Source: Streptomyces bathyalis
Lineage (GTDB): Bacteria; Actinomycetota; Actinomycetes; Streptomycetales; Streptomycetaceae
NCBI RefSeq assembly: GCF_015910445.1
Contig: NZ_CP048882.1
Coordinates: forward strand, 3,534,001-3,598,000
Direction: 5' to 3'
DNA: 64,000 nucleotides
Part shown: piece after piece, positions 51,954 through 59,525 of the stretch
Numbering within the stretch: position 1 is the stretch's first letter
How the letters are laid out: each line of letters starts with the position of its first letter
Notes under the pieces: generated by a model
Database searches by the model: none
Seen by the model: only the letters and a program-made list of their open reading frames with translations
What the model was told of the DNA's origin: nothing
Made by a program: the position numbers and the translations under genes

Positions 51954-53309
51954 TCAGGCTGCTTCGGTGACCGACTCGATCGCGGGTGCAGCCTTGCCGG
52001 GTGCCAGATCAAGGGCCGGGCGGAAGTCGGCCAACTCGGGCAGGTGCGGGGTCAGGTGCGCGTGCCGGTTGCAGGCGTTGACCGCCTGGCGGAGCGTGGT
52101 GTGCGGCGTACGGATACGCGACCAGCTACCGGTGGCGTCGGCGGTGATCGCGGTACCAGGCTGGCCGGTGGCGATCTGGATCGCGGCGAAGACCGCATCG
52201 GGGTTGATGTCGCCGAAGGCCATCTTGGCCGAGGACTCGTCATTGACCCGGTGCGCGGTGCGGCCGGAGAGCTGAGCCCGCAGCATCGTGATGCCGTCAC
52301 CCAGTTCGGAGCCGAAGCGCTGACCGTAGATGTCGAGGTAGATACCAGCGGCACGGCCGAGCTGTGCCAGCCGCACCAGGGCGGTGACGATGCGGTTGCG
52401 GCGCTTCTCCTCTGCCCGCGTGGCGACCAGGGCCAGCTCTGCGACCTCATCGATGGTCAGCACGACCGGGACGGGGCGGATCTTCTCGGGCAGTCCCCAG
52501 ATGTCGGCGGTGATCTCCGCATCCGGGATGTCCGCGCTGATGCGCTGCTCGCGCCGGATGACCTGGTAGATGCCCTCCATCCGCTCGACCAGTGCTTCCA
52601 GCAGTCCCAGGGCTTCCTCGGGCGTGGTGGCCAGAGCAGACAACCGGCGAGCGAGCGGGGCCAGTTCCACGCCCTGCTTGCAGTCGATGCCCACCAGCGC
52701 GACCGGCTGCGGAGCAAGAGCGGTCACCAGGCGGCGCTGGTAGACGGACTTGCCGGACTGCGTGGCACCCAGGGTCAGCGCGTGGGGTGTGCGGCGGTAG
52801 TCGCGGAAGGCGACCGAGCCGTCATCGGCCATGGCTACGGCCACCTTCAGCAGGCCGTCATCGACCTTGGCGGGCATCTGGACCCGCTTGAGGATGTCGT
52901 AGCCGGTCATGGCCAACTCGACCGTGCCGGAACGGACTTCCCGTGCGGTGACCTGGCGCATCCCGAAGGAGTGCCGCAGCCGGTCCGAGGCCGCCGCGTA
53001 CTCGAACGCGTCCTGTCCCGGGCGCATCCGGATGCGGAGTACCAGGCCGGTACGGGTGATCCGCAGGCGCCGAATACGCGGCACCCGAGAGGGGGGCATG
53101 GCCTTCTTGAACCAGCGGGCCACCATGATCCGGAACCGGGATGCCGAGACCGTCAGGTTGCACGCGTCCATGACCGAGCCGTAGGTGACCAGCACGCGCA
53201 CGCTGGCGATCAGCGCGCCGAAAGCCAGCCAGTACCAGGCCGGGCGGCGCCACTTCAGCAGCAGCGCCAGCCCGCCCACGATCACGACTGTGATCACGAT
53301 GCCGGTCAT
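51954..53309 (-). CDS. traSA: FtsK/SpoIIIE-type transfer protein (TraSA)
   Basis: The 451-residue protein has N-terminal hydrophobic segments (GIVITVVIVGGLALLL, WYWLAFGALIASVRVL), then a motor domain with Walker A LGATQSGKSVYQ and Walker B PVVLTIDEVAELAL. The size and order match TraSA of pSAM2, the only protein needed for conjugative transfer in this type. ATG 53309 follows closely after the SCO3933-like gene (2 nt). Confidence 0.9.
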   Translation of the reverse strand: MTGIVITVVIVGGLALLLKWRRPAWYWLAFGALIASVRVLVTYGSVMDACNLTVSASRFRIMVARWFKKAMPPSRVPRIRRLRITRTGLVLRIRMRPGQDAFEYAAASDRLRHSFGMRQVTAREVRSGTVELAMTGYDILKRVQMPAKVDDGLLKVAVAMADDGSVAFRDYRRTPHALTLGATQSGKSVYQRRLVTALAPQPVALVGIDCKQGVELAPLARRLSALATTPEEALGLLEALVERMEGIYQVIRREQRISADIPDAEITADIWGLPEKIRPVPVVLTIDEVAELALVATRAEEKRRNRIVTALVRLAQLGRAAGIYLDIYGQRFGSELGDGITMLRAQLSGRTAHRVNDESSAKMAFGDINPDAVFAAIQIATGQPGTAITADATGSWSRIRTPHTTLRQAVNACNRHAHLTPHLPELADFRPALDLAPGKAAPAIESVTEAA

Positions 53310-53311
53310 GA

Positions 53312-53668
53312 TCAGGCCGCCTTGCCCTTGGCGCCGGTCTCCACGAGGGAGGTGACCGCCACAGCGCGGAAGCTGATCCCGTGCCGCTTCTGGCCGTTGA
53401 ACTCGTTCTCCCACGGCCGGGCGACCAGACCGGTCAGCGCGACCGGAGTACCCATGGCCAGCTCACCAGAGATGCCCGTCTCCGGAACCGTGACCGCAAG
53501 GATCTCGGGGGCGTTGCCCTCCAGCGCGAACATCACGTTCACCGTGACGAGCTTCGCGCCGGTCTCACGATCCGTCTGAACCTCACCGGTCTGACGGTTC
53601 ACCTTCGACTCAGCCGCACCAGCAGCCATGACCTGAGCAGTAGACGTGTCAACAGGAATCTGACGCAT
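53312..53668 (-). CDS. SCO3933-family regulatory-type protein
   Basis: The 118-residue protein (MRQIPVDTSTAQVMAAGAAESKVNRQTGEVQTDRETGAKLVTVNVMFALEGNAPEILAVTVPE) belongs to the AICE family named for SCO3933, small beta-barrel proteins that precede traSA. Its precise role is unknown; a DNA-binding fold is likely. It is the first gene of the leftward transfer operon. Confidence 0.7.
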   Translation of the reverse strand: MRQIPVDTSTAQVMAAGAAESKVNRQTGEVQTDRETGAKLVTVNVMFALEGNAPEILAVTVPETGISGELAMGTPVALTGLVARPWENEFNGQKRHGISFRAVAVTSLVETGAKGKAA

Positions 53669-53694
53669 GGTTGAACCCCTCTTCGCAGAGACTT

Positions 53695-53787
53695 CGTGTA
53701 CTAGCTTGCGTTCAGTTATACGCGTACTAGTACGCGCTACGCAAGGGGTACCGGGAGATAGAGTGCGGGTACGTGTTCTAGAACGCG
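53695..53787. promoter_or_regulatory. three KorSA-type operator palindromes
   Basis: CGTGTACTAGCTTGCG (53695-53710), CGCGTACTAGTACGCG (53721-53736, perfect palindrome) and CGTGTTCTAGAACGCG (53772-53787) share the core GTWCTAGWAC. They lie between the divergent transfer operon and the korSA gene, so binding could repress both. Confidence 0.75.
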
Positions 53788-53803
53788 AACCCTAGGAGGG
53801 GAG

Positions 53804-54541
53804 ATGGCACCACGAGTACAGCGCTCTGCACCGCCATTCATGCAGATCACAGAGCATTACAGGCAAAAGATCATTGATGGCGTCCTAGCCCCGGACAGCA
53901 AGCTTCCGTCAATCGCGGAAATCGCCGAAGAGTGGGGGGTCGCTACCGCCACAGCAGCCAAGTCGATCAAGCAACTTCAGACGGAGGGCTACGTTCGGTC
54001 CTCGTCACAGGGAACCTTCGTTGATCTCGGCCGCAAACTGACCAAGGGGTCAGACCGACTTCAGATGATGAGGGTGACTGGTAGCGGCTTCCGGCCCGGA
54101 GAGCGCACCGAGATCCTCAGCGCCGATCTGGTGCCAGCGCCCGACCACGTGGCAGCGGCACTGGGAGTCGACGAAGGAGCTGAGGTCGTCCAACGACGCC
54201 GGAGCTATCTGGACGACCAAGGGGTGATCACTATCTCAACCTCGTGGCTAGCAGGTCAGCTAGTCAGCGCAGCCCCGGAACTTCTCGCAGTCGAGCCGCT
54301 ACCGAAGATGACGTTCGGCCTGATCGAGGAACGAACCGGGCGACGAGCAGTCCGGCGACGTGATGTCGTGGCGATGCTGCCAGCGCCCAACGACATCTCG
54401 GCACACCTCGGAGTGGAGACTGACACGCCTTCGCTCACCATGACGAACCTCTACTGGGACCAGCACGGCGAACCGACCGAGTACGCGCGGGACTTCCTTG
54501 GTCCCGGCAGGGAGCTATCAGCCGAGTACCCAATCGACTAG
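53804..54541 (+). CDS. korSA: GntR-family repressor (KorSA-like)
   Basis: The 245-residue protein has a GntR winged helix (MQITEHYRQKIIDGVLAPDSKLPSIAEIAEEWGVATATAAKSIKQLQTEGYVRSSSQGTFV) and a UTRA-like ligand domain (RRSYLDDQGVITISTSWLAGQL). ATG 53804 has AGGAGGGGAG upstream. Three operator palindromes precede it. In pSAM2, KorSA represses pra and hence replication and transfer. Confidence 0.88.
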   Translation: MAPRVQRSAPPFMQITEHYRQKIIDGVLAPDSKLPSIAEIAEEWGVATATAAKSIKQLQTEGYVRSSSQGTFVDLGRKLTKGSDRLQMMRVTGSGFRPGERTEILSADLVPAPDHVAAALGVDEGAEVVQRRRSYLDDQGVITISTSWLAGQLVSAAPELLAVEPLPKMTFGLIEERTGRRAVRRRDVVAMLPAPNDISAHLGVETDTPSLTMTNLYWDQHGEPTEYARDFLGPGRELSAEYPID

Positions 54542-54720
54542 CCGACACCGTGGCCCAGGCGCGGTAAGAGTTTCCCTACTTCATCAAGGGCTCGCTCCGC
54601 TCGCCGCGCGGCCCGGCTCGCCGCCGGGCCGACGCTCCTGTCTCCGCCCCGCTCCGGCCCGGCCGCCGGTCCGCGCGCGGACACGAGCCACACGAAGAGA
54701 CGCCATCGTGGCCGGGGCGG

Positions 54721-54884
54721 TCGGCTCCACGGCTTTAAGCAGCCACTTTGGGGCGAGGCTCTAAGATCAGGGGCTCACTTCGGGCTATTGCGGGCAGGCG
54801 AGGTGCTGCCCGAGTCGCGGCGAGCTTACGAGCCCCTGATCTCTCGCCCCAAAGCAGCTCCAGCTCAAAGCCGCTCCACCGACC
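54721..54884 (+). repeat. 165-bp stem-loop repeat, copy B
   Basis: About 90% identical by eye to 13500-13664. The long arms (TTGGGGCGAG with CTCGCCCCAA and AGATCAGGGGCTC with GAGCCCCTGATCT) are retained. It lies 180 nt after korSA, within a 763-nt stretch (54542-55304) with no gene. Both copies are preceded by a shared GGGCTCGCTCCGCTCGCC segment. Confidence 0.6.
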
Positions 54885-54974
54885 GTCCGTACCTTCACAC
54901 CGTATGAATCAAGCCAACCTGCTATTTGAGGCCCGCGTCATATGAGTGGATATGGGCCGCCAATTTTGGCGGTT

Positions 54975-55071
54975 GAGTCCGGCCCAAGGAGCACCGAGTC
55001 CGGCCCAAGGAGCACCGAGTCCGGTCGAAGGAGCACCGAGTCCGGTCGAAGGAGCACCGAGTCCGGCCCAA
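54975..55071 (+). repeat. five tandem 21-bp repeats (candidate transfer locus)
   Basis: GAGTCCGGYCSAAGGAGCAC, with a closing C, repeats at 54975, 54996, 55017, 55038 and (partial, 13 nt) 55059 in exact 21-nt register. TraB-type proteins bind tandem short repeats in clt, and this is the only such array in the second AICE. Alternatively the repeats are iterons. Confidence 0.55.
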
Positions 55072-55231
55072 CGCATATGCCATCCGTAGAAACCTGCAGG
55101 TGAGAGCGTTTCTTGATTTCGATCAATGAATCGGCATGGAACCTCGTAAGGAGAAGTCCGCAGGAGCTAAATCAATCGCCTAGCCACTTCTTCACCGAGA
55201 GATCACTGATACCTTCCGTGGCCATAAAGAA

Positions 55232-55268
55232 GCCCCGCCCGCAATGTCTCACCAGAGCCGGGCGGGGC
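55232..55268. terminator. hairpin before the 46-residue protein gene
   Basis: GCCCCGCCCG and CGGGCGGGGC form a perfect 10-bp stem with a 17-nt loop, located 37 nt before ATG 55305. Confidence 0.5.
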
Positions 55269-55304
55269 CGAACGCACCTCTTAGTGCGCCAAGGAAGGAG
55301 CGAC

Positions 55305-55445
55305 ATGGAATTGCCAGACACCCCTACCACGCACGAGCCTAGCGGAATGGCCAGGCGCCGCATAAGCGTGTGGGCTTCGATCATGACAAGTACTGGCACC
55401 CTCCTTGTTGGGGTGGCCGCAGTGATCACGGCAATGCGGAACTGA
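55305..55445 (+). CDS. 46-residue single-helix membrane protein
   Basis: MELPDTPTTHEPSGMARRRISVWASIMTSTGTLLVGVAAVITAMRN starts at ATG 55305 with AAGGAAGGAG upstream. One transmembrane helix follows a basic stretch. It lies between the tandem repeats and the right att. Function unknown. Confidence 0.5.
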   Translation: MELPDTPTTHEPSGMARRRISVWASIMTSTGTLLVGVAAVITAMRN

Positions 55446-55521
55446 GGGCGGCGGTACAGCAACGCTGTCCCCAATGACCGGCAACTGCTCGACCTAGTCA
55501 GAGCTACGGATCAGAAGGTGC

Positions 55522-55542
55522 CGTGCCCCTCGCGTGCCCCAT
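55522..55542 (+). promoter_or_regulatory. candidate integrase arm-type site (right, second AICE)
   Basis: Two GTGCCCC units 11 nt apart match 46821-46841 at 18 of 21 positions. It lies 105 nt inside the tRNA 3' end, as the partner of the left site. Confidence 0.45.
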
Positions 55543-55595
55543 GCAGCGGGAAACAGCGGGGAACCACGGTCACCTGCGGGCAGTACACAACGACA

Positions 55596-55630
55596 ACGGC
55601 CCCCGACCAACTTCCCTGGTCGGGGGCCGT
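55596..55630. terminator. strong hairpin beside tRNA-Ser
   Basis: ACGGCCCCCGACCA and TGGTCGGGGGCCGT form a perfect 14-bp stem with a 7-nt loop followed by TTTTC on the plus strand. It also lies 17 nt beyond the tRNA 3' end on the minus strand, so it is the present terminator of tRNA-Ser. Confidence 0.7.
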
Positions 55631-55647
55631 TTTCACTGCCCAGCGCG

Positions 55648-55734
55648 CGGAGGCGGTGGGATTTGAACCCACGGAGACATCGCTGCCTCGACGGTTTTCA
55701 AGACCGTTCCCTTCGGCCGCTCGGGCACACCTCC
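55648..55734 (-). tRNA. tRNA-Ser (anticodon UGA)
   Basis: The minus strand folds as a class II tRNA of 87 nt: acceptor GGAGGTG/CGCCTCC with discriminator G, D-arm with GCCCGAGCGGCCGAAGG, anticodon loop CTTGAAA (UGA), a long variable arm and T-loop GGGTTCAAATCCC. It lacks an encoded CCA. It is the intact target of both insertions; its variable arm differs from the two partial copies. Confidence 0.95.
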
Positions 55735-55791
55735 CCGCGTCGCCCGCCGTGGCGCGCGACGCGGGGCCAGCCTAGCGAATGGCCGGTGCCG

Positions 55792-57357
55792 CTACTGATC
55801 GCCCTTGCGGGAGCCCAGAGTCACCTCGGTCGTGGACTCCTTGCCGTCCCGCTTGTAAGTGATCTCGACCTTCTCGCCCGGCTTGTGCGTCCAGATCGTG
55901 CCGATCAGGGTGGGCCCGCTGTCGATCGTCGTGTCGTCGAGCTTGGTGATGACGTCGCCGGGCTTCAGGCCTGCCTTGTCGGCGGGGCCGTCCTTGGTGA
56001 CCGCGCTCTGGCCGTTCTCACCGCGGTCGGAGATGACCGCGCCGCCGCCCTTCTGGTCCATGGTGACGGTGGCGCCGATGACCGGGTAGACGGGCGTACC
56101 GGTCTTGATGAGCTGCGTCGCCACCCGCTTCGCCTGGTTGACCGGGATGGCGAAGCCCAGGCCGATGCTGCCGGACTGGCCCTGGCCCAGCCCGCTGTCG
56201 CCTCCGGCCGACTGGATCGCAGAGTTGACGCCGATGACCGCGCCCTGCGCGTTCAGCAGGGGGCCGCCGGAGTTGCCGGGGTTGATGGAGGCGTCGGTCT
56301 GCAGCGCGTTCATGTACGAGGCGTTGCTGCCCTGACCGTCGCTGGAGGCCACCGGGCGGTTCTTGGCGCTGACGATGCCCGTGGTCACGGTGCCGGAGAG
56401 GCCGAAGGGTGCGCCGATCGCGATCGTGGCGTCGCCGACCTTCACGTTGTTGGACTGGCCGAGCGGCAGCGGCGCGAGCTTGCGGTCGTCGGCGTTCTTC
56501 AGCTTGATGACCGCGACGTCGTACCCCTGGGCCTTGCCGATGACCTCTGCCTCGTACTTCTTGCCGTCGGAGAACGTCGCCGAGAGGCCGCCTCCGTCGG
56601 CGGCCGAGGCCACCACGTGGTTGTTGGTGAGGATGTGGCCCTGCTTGTCGAAGACGAAACCGGTGCCGGTGCCTTGCTCGCCGCCGCCCTTGGTCTCGAT
56701 CGTCACGACGCTCGGGAGGGTCTTCCCGGCTATGCCCGCCACGGACTTGGGGGAGCGGTTGAGCGCCCCGGAGTCCGAGCCGGAGGTGATCGTGGTGGAG
56801 GAGCCGTCCTCCTCGTTGGCAACCCACTGGCCGATGCCGCCCCCGATGCCACCGGCCACGAGCGCGCCCGTGAGGATCGCCGTGACGAGACCCGTCGAGA
56901 CGCGCTTGCCGCCCGGAGGCGGGCCGGGCGGCGCCGGCGGGGCACCCCACGGGTACTGCGGTCCGCTGGCGCCGGGCCCGCCCGGGCCGGCGTCTCCCGC
57001 GCCCGTACCGCCGTACGGGGAATGGCCGGGAGTACCGCCGCCCCAGGGACCGCCCGGAGGCTGGGCGCCCTGACCGTGCCCGCCGCCGGGCGTCCCGGCG
57101 TCGCCGAAGCCGGCCAGCGGCTGCGTGGGCGGGCCGGAGGACGCGGGGGCTGACGGGGGCGCTGACGGTTCGGGCGTTGCGGACGGTGCAGGCGGAGTGG
57201 ATTCTGACTTGCTCATGCTCTGCCCCTGACGGTCGGCGGCTTCGGGCTCGGGCGCGCCGGCAGCAGCTTGTTGCGCCTCTCTGTCCTGCACCGTGGGGGG
57301 CGTGGGTGCAGGCCCCGCCGCCGGCGTGGCGGCAGCGCCCTCGTTCTCGGTGCTCAC
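55792..57357 (-). CDS. HtrA-like membrane-anchored serine protease with PDZ domain
   Basis: The 521-residue protein has a Pro/Gly-rich cytosolic N-terminus (about 150 residues), one transmembrane helix (LVTAILTGALVAGGIGGGIG), a trypsin-like domain with His (LTNNHVV, about 246), Asp (YDVAVIKL, about 279) and Ser (GNSGGPLL, about 362), and a C-terminal PDZ domain (ADKAGLKPGDVITKLDDTTI). GTG 57357 with GAGGAG 8 nt upstream is chosen; the upstream open frame is not natural. The protease acts outside the membrane in quality control. Confidence 0.9.
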   Translation of the reverse strand: MSTENEGAAATPAAGPAPTPPTVQDREAQQAAAGAPEPEAADRQGQSMSKSESTPPAPSATPEPSAPPSAPASSGPPTQPLAGFGDAGTPGGGHGQGAQPPGGPWGGGTPGHSPYGGTGAGDAGPGGPGASGPQYPWGAPPAPPGPPPGGKRVSTGLVTAILTGALVAGGIGGGIGQWVANEEDGSSTTITSGSDSGALNRSPKSVAGIAGKTLPSVVTIETKGGGEQGTGTGFVFDKQGHILTNNHVVASAADGGGLSATFSDGKKYEAEVIGKAQGYDVAVIKLKNADDRKLAPLPLGQSNNVKVGDATIAIGAPFGLSGTVTTGIVSAKNRPVASSDGQGSNASYMNALQTDASINPGNSGGPLLNAQGAVIGVNSAIQSAGGDSGLGQGQSGSIGLGFAIPVNQAKRVATQLIKTGTPVYPVIGATVTMDQKGGGAVISDRGENGQSAVTKDGPADKAGLKPGDVITKLDDTTIDSGPTLIGTIWTHKPGEKVEITYKRDGKESTTEVTLGSRKGDQ

Positions 57358-57562
57358 AGGTATCTCCTCATCAGCTACACGCCGTCGCAAGCCGGGACGA
57401 TCACACATTCCGGCATCCGTGTGCACAGGCTTTCCCATGGTGCGTCAGACGGACGTAAGACGCCGCCCGAGCCGGGGAAGCCGTCCCTTACATGCGGACA
57501 TTCCGGTTGCCTCCCGAGGCAGACCCCGACGTTCGCCCCTGCCCGGGTGGCACGATAACCCG

Positions 57563-58381
57563 GTGAGCAATGACATCAGCCCCGGGTCTCGGCTCTCCCC
57601 CTCGCGCCCGGTCGCCGTCATCGCGCACCGGGGTGCGTCGGAGGCGGCTCCCGAACACACGCTTGCCGCCTACCGCAAGGCGATCGAGGCCGGTGCCGAC
57701 GCCCTGGAATGCGATGTGCGGCTCACGGCTGACGGGCATCTCGTCTGCGTGCACGACCGCAGGGTCAACCGCACCTCCAACGGGAAGGGCGCCGTCTCCG
57801 CCCTGGAGCTCGCCGATCTGGCGGCCCTGGACTTCGGCTCGTGGAAGAAGGAGGGCAAGGACGAGGACCCGTACGAGTCACCGGACCAGGAGGCCAGTGA
57901 CCGTACGTCCGTGCTGACCCTGGAGCGCCTGCTCCAGCTGGTGGCCGACGCCCCGCAGCCGGTCGGCCTGGCCATCGAGACCAAGCACCCCTCGCGCTGG
58001 GCCGGTCAGGTGGAGACCCGGCTGCTGCAGCTGCTGGAGAGGTACCGGCACGTCGTCCCGTCCGTCCGCGTCATGAGCTTCTCCGCGCGCTCCCTGCACC
58101 GCATACGGTCCGTCGCACCGCACATCCCGACCGTCTACCTGATGCAGCTGCTGCTCCCGCGGCACCGGGACGGACGGCTGCCGCCCGGTGTCGCGATCGC
58201 CGGGCCGAGCCTGCGCATCCTGCGTGCCCACCCCGAGTACGTGGAGCGTGCCCACCGGCTGGGGAACGAGGTGCACGTGTGGACGGTGAACGAGCCCGAG
58301 GACGTCGAGCTGTGCGTACGCCTCGGCGTGGACGCCGTGATCACTAACCGGCCACAGGAAGTGCTCTCACAACTGCGCTGA
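57563..58381 (+). CDS. glycerophosphodiester phosphodiesterase
   Basis: The 272-residue protein has the GDPD signature AHRGASEAAPEHTLAAYRKAIEAGADALECDVRLTADGHLVCVHDRRVNRTSNGKG, with catalytic His/Arg (HRG), Glu/Asp (ECDV) and His (HD). It hydrolyses glycerophosphodiesters to glycerol-3-phosphate and an alcohol. No signal peptide is visible from GTG 57563. It is divergent from the htrA-like gene. Confidence 0.92.
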   Translation: MSNDISPGSRLSPSRPVAVIAHRGASEAAPEHTLAAYRKAIEAGADALECDVRLTADGHLVCVHDRRVNRTSNGKGAVSALELADLAALDFGSWKKEGKDEDPYESPDQEASDRTSVLTLERLLQLVADAPQPVGLAIETKHPSRWAGQVETRLLQLLERYRHVVPSVRVMSFSARSLHRIRSVAPHIPTVYLMQLLLPRHRDGRLPPGVAIAGPSLRILRAHPEYVERAHRLGNEVHVWTVNEPEDVELCVRLGVDAVITNRPQEVLSQLR

Positions 58382-58609
58382 GGTACCGAATTGTCGTCGT
58401 GGTGTTACGTGCGACACACGGCGCGCGATCCGGCGGGGGTCCCGCACGGCCCAATTCGCCCTCTTTCCATGCCTCTTACCTGCGGTGCACCGGTCATTCT
58501 TCCTGTATTCGATCCCACGGAATGCGTCAAGCAGCCCTGCGTGGCCGGTTTCCGCCAGACGTTCGGTGGGCATTCATCGAATTGGCGTGGGGCAAAGGAG
58601 GTCTCGGGG

Positions 58610-59146
58610 GTGGCGTTGGTTATGGCACAGAACGTGCCTGCTTCGTCGACGATGGCCGTGCCTCACGGCCCAGCCGGAGTAGGGGCCGCACGACGCAGGA
58701 TGCGCGCCGACCTGCTCGCCAGCGGAGCTGCGGAATCCGTCGTCGACGACGCGGTTCTGGTCCTCTCCGAACTGCTCAGCAACGCCTGCCGGCATGCGAG
58801 GCCGCTGAGCCAGGACGATTCCGTGCGGGCCAGCTGGAACCACGGCGGCGACGGTGACTTGACGATTTCCGTCACCGACGGCGGTGGTCCCACACGGCCC
58901 CTTCCCTCCACCCCTTCGGTCAGTGCACGAGGCGGCCGCGGTCTGGCCATCATCGGTGCTCTCGCACGTGATTGGGGTGTGCGGGAGGAACGGCACGAAT
59001 TCAGGGGCGGAATACGGCAGTCGGAGCCCGAACCGTCGAGGGGTGTCACCGTCTGGGTGGTGCTGGCGGCCGGTTCCGGCGTCCGGCAGCGTCTGGTGGC
59101 GGACAACCTGGCATTCGACATGGCGGCGGCCGACGAGGTGCGCTGA
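58610..59146 (+). CDS. RsbW-like ATP-binding protein (HATPase)
   Basis: The 178-residue protein has a GHKL/HATPase_c fold: VLVLSELLSNACRHARPL (N box), LTISVTDGGGPTRP (G1 box), GGRGLAIIGALARDWGV (G2 box). This is the anti-sigma/serine kinase-like family very numerous in Streptomyces. GTG 58610 has AAAGGAGG 8 nt upstream; ATG 58622 is an alternative. It may phosphorylate an anti-sigma antagonist. Confidence 0.82.
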   Translation: MALVMAQNVPASSTMAVPHGPAGVGAARRRMRADLLASGAAESVVDDAVLVLSELLSNACRHARPLSQDDSVRASWNHGGDGDLTISVTDGGGPTRPLPSTPSVSARGGRGLAIIGALARDWGVREERHEFRGGIRQSEPEPSRGVTVWVVLAAGSGVRQRLVADNLAFDMAAADEVR

Positions 59147-59525
59147 GGCGGGAACGCCAGGAACGCCGGGAAACGAAGGCACGGGTTCGGCGCACGACGA
59201 CCCTGCCGCGCCTCGTCGCGTCCCGTCGCCCCGCCGTGCCCGCGCCCCGGCGCACGCGGCGCCGACACGCGGAACGCCTTACGCACAGGGGCTCACCGGC
59301 TAGGCTCGCGGCGACAGTTGGCGCACGTTCCCCTCGCGGGCAGGCCCTGGTCGCCCGCCCCCGACCCGCGGTCCGGGCGCACAACGCACGCCGGCGCAAC
59401 GCGCATCGAGCGCCGACAGCACACGAGCAGACCGACGAGACCGAGCAAGGACACCGGCTGCCGAACGGTCCCGCACCGGACCCGACGCAGACCCTCCCGA
59501 CCGCAGACCTGGAGAACCGCACGCC
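59147..59525. other. intergenic region, no gene seen
   Basis: Very GC-rich sequence with no credible frame. A less GC-rich AGGCTCGCGGCGACAG stretch near 59300-59320 may mark the promoter of the DUF5926 gene. Confidence 0.4.

Larger units (their letters stand above)
46740..55663. mobile_element. second AICE, pSAM2-like (int-xis-rep-spd-tra-korSA), at tRNA-Ser
   Basis: A compact 8.9-kb element lies between the middle att repeat and the intact tRNA-Ser. Int is next to att and is followed by xis, a RepSA-type initiator, small spread proteins, a DUF2637 protein, an FtsK-type transfer protein, a SCO3933-like protein and a divergent KorSA-type repressor. This is the classic actinomycete integrative and conjugative element order. 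All backbone genes appear intact, so it may still be mobile. The exact right limit is inside the tRNA anticodon arm (about 55700). Confidence 0.8.

Noticed and set aside
54975..55071. CRISPR-like array
   Set aside because: The repeats are directly adjacent with no spacers, and no cas genes are present.
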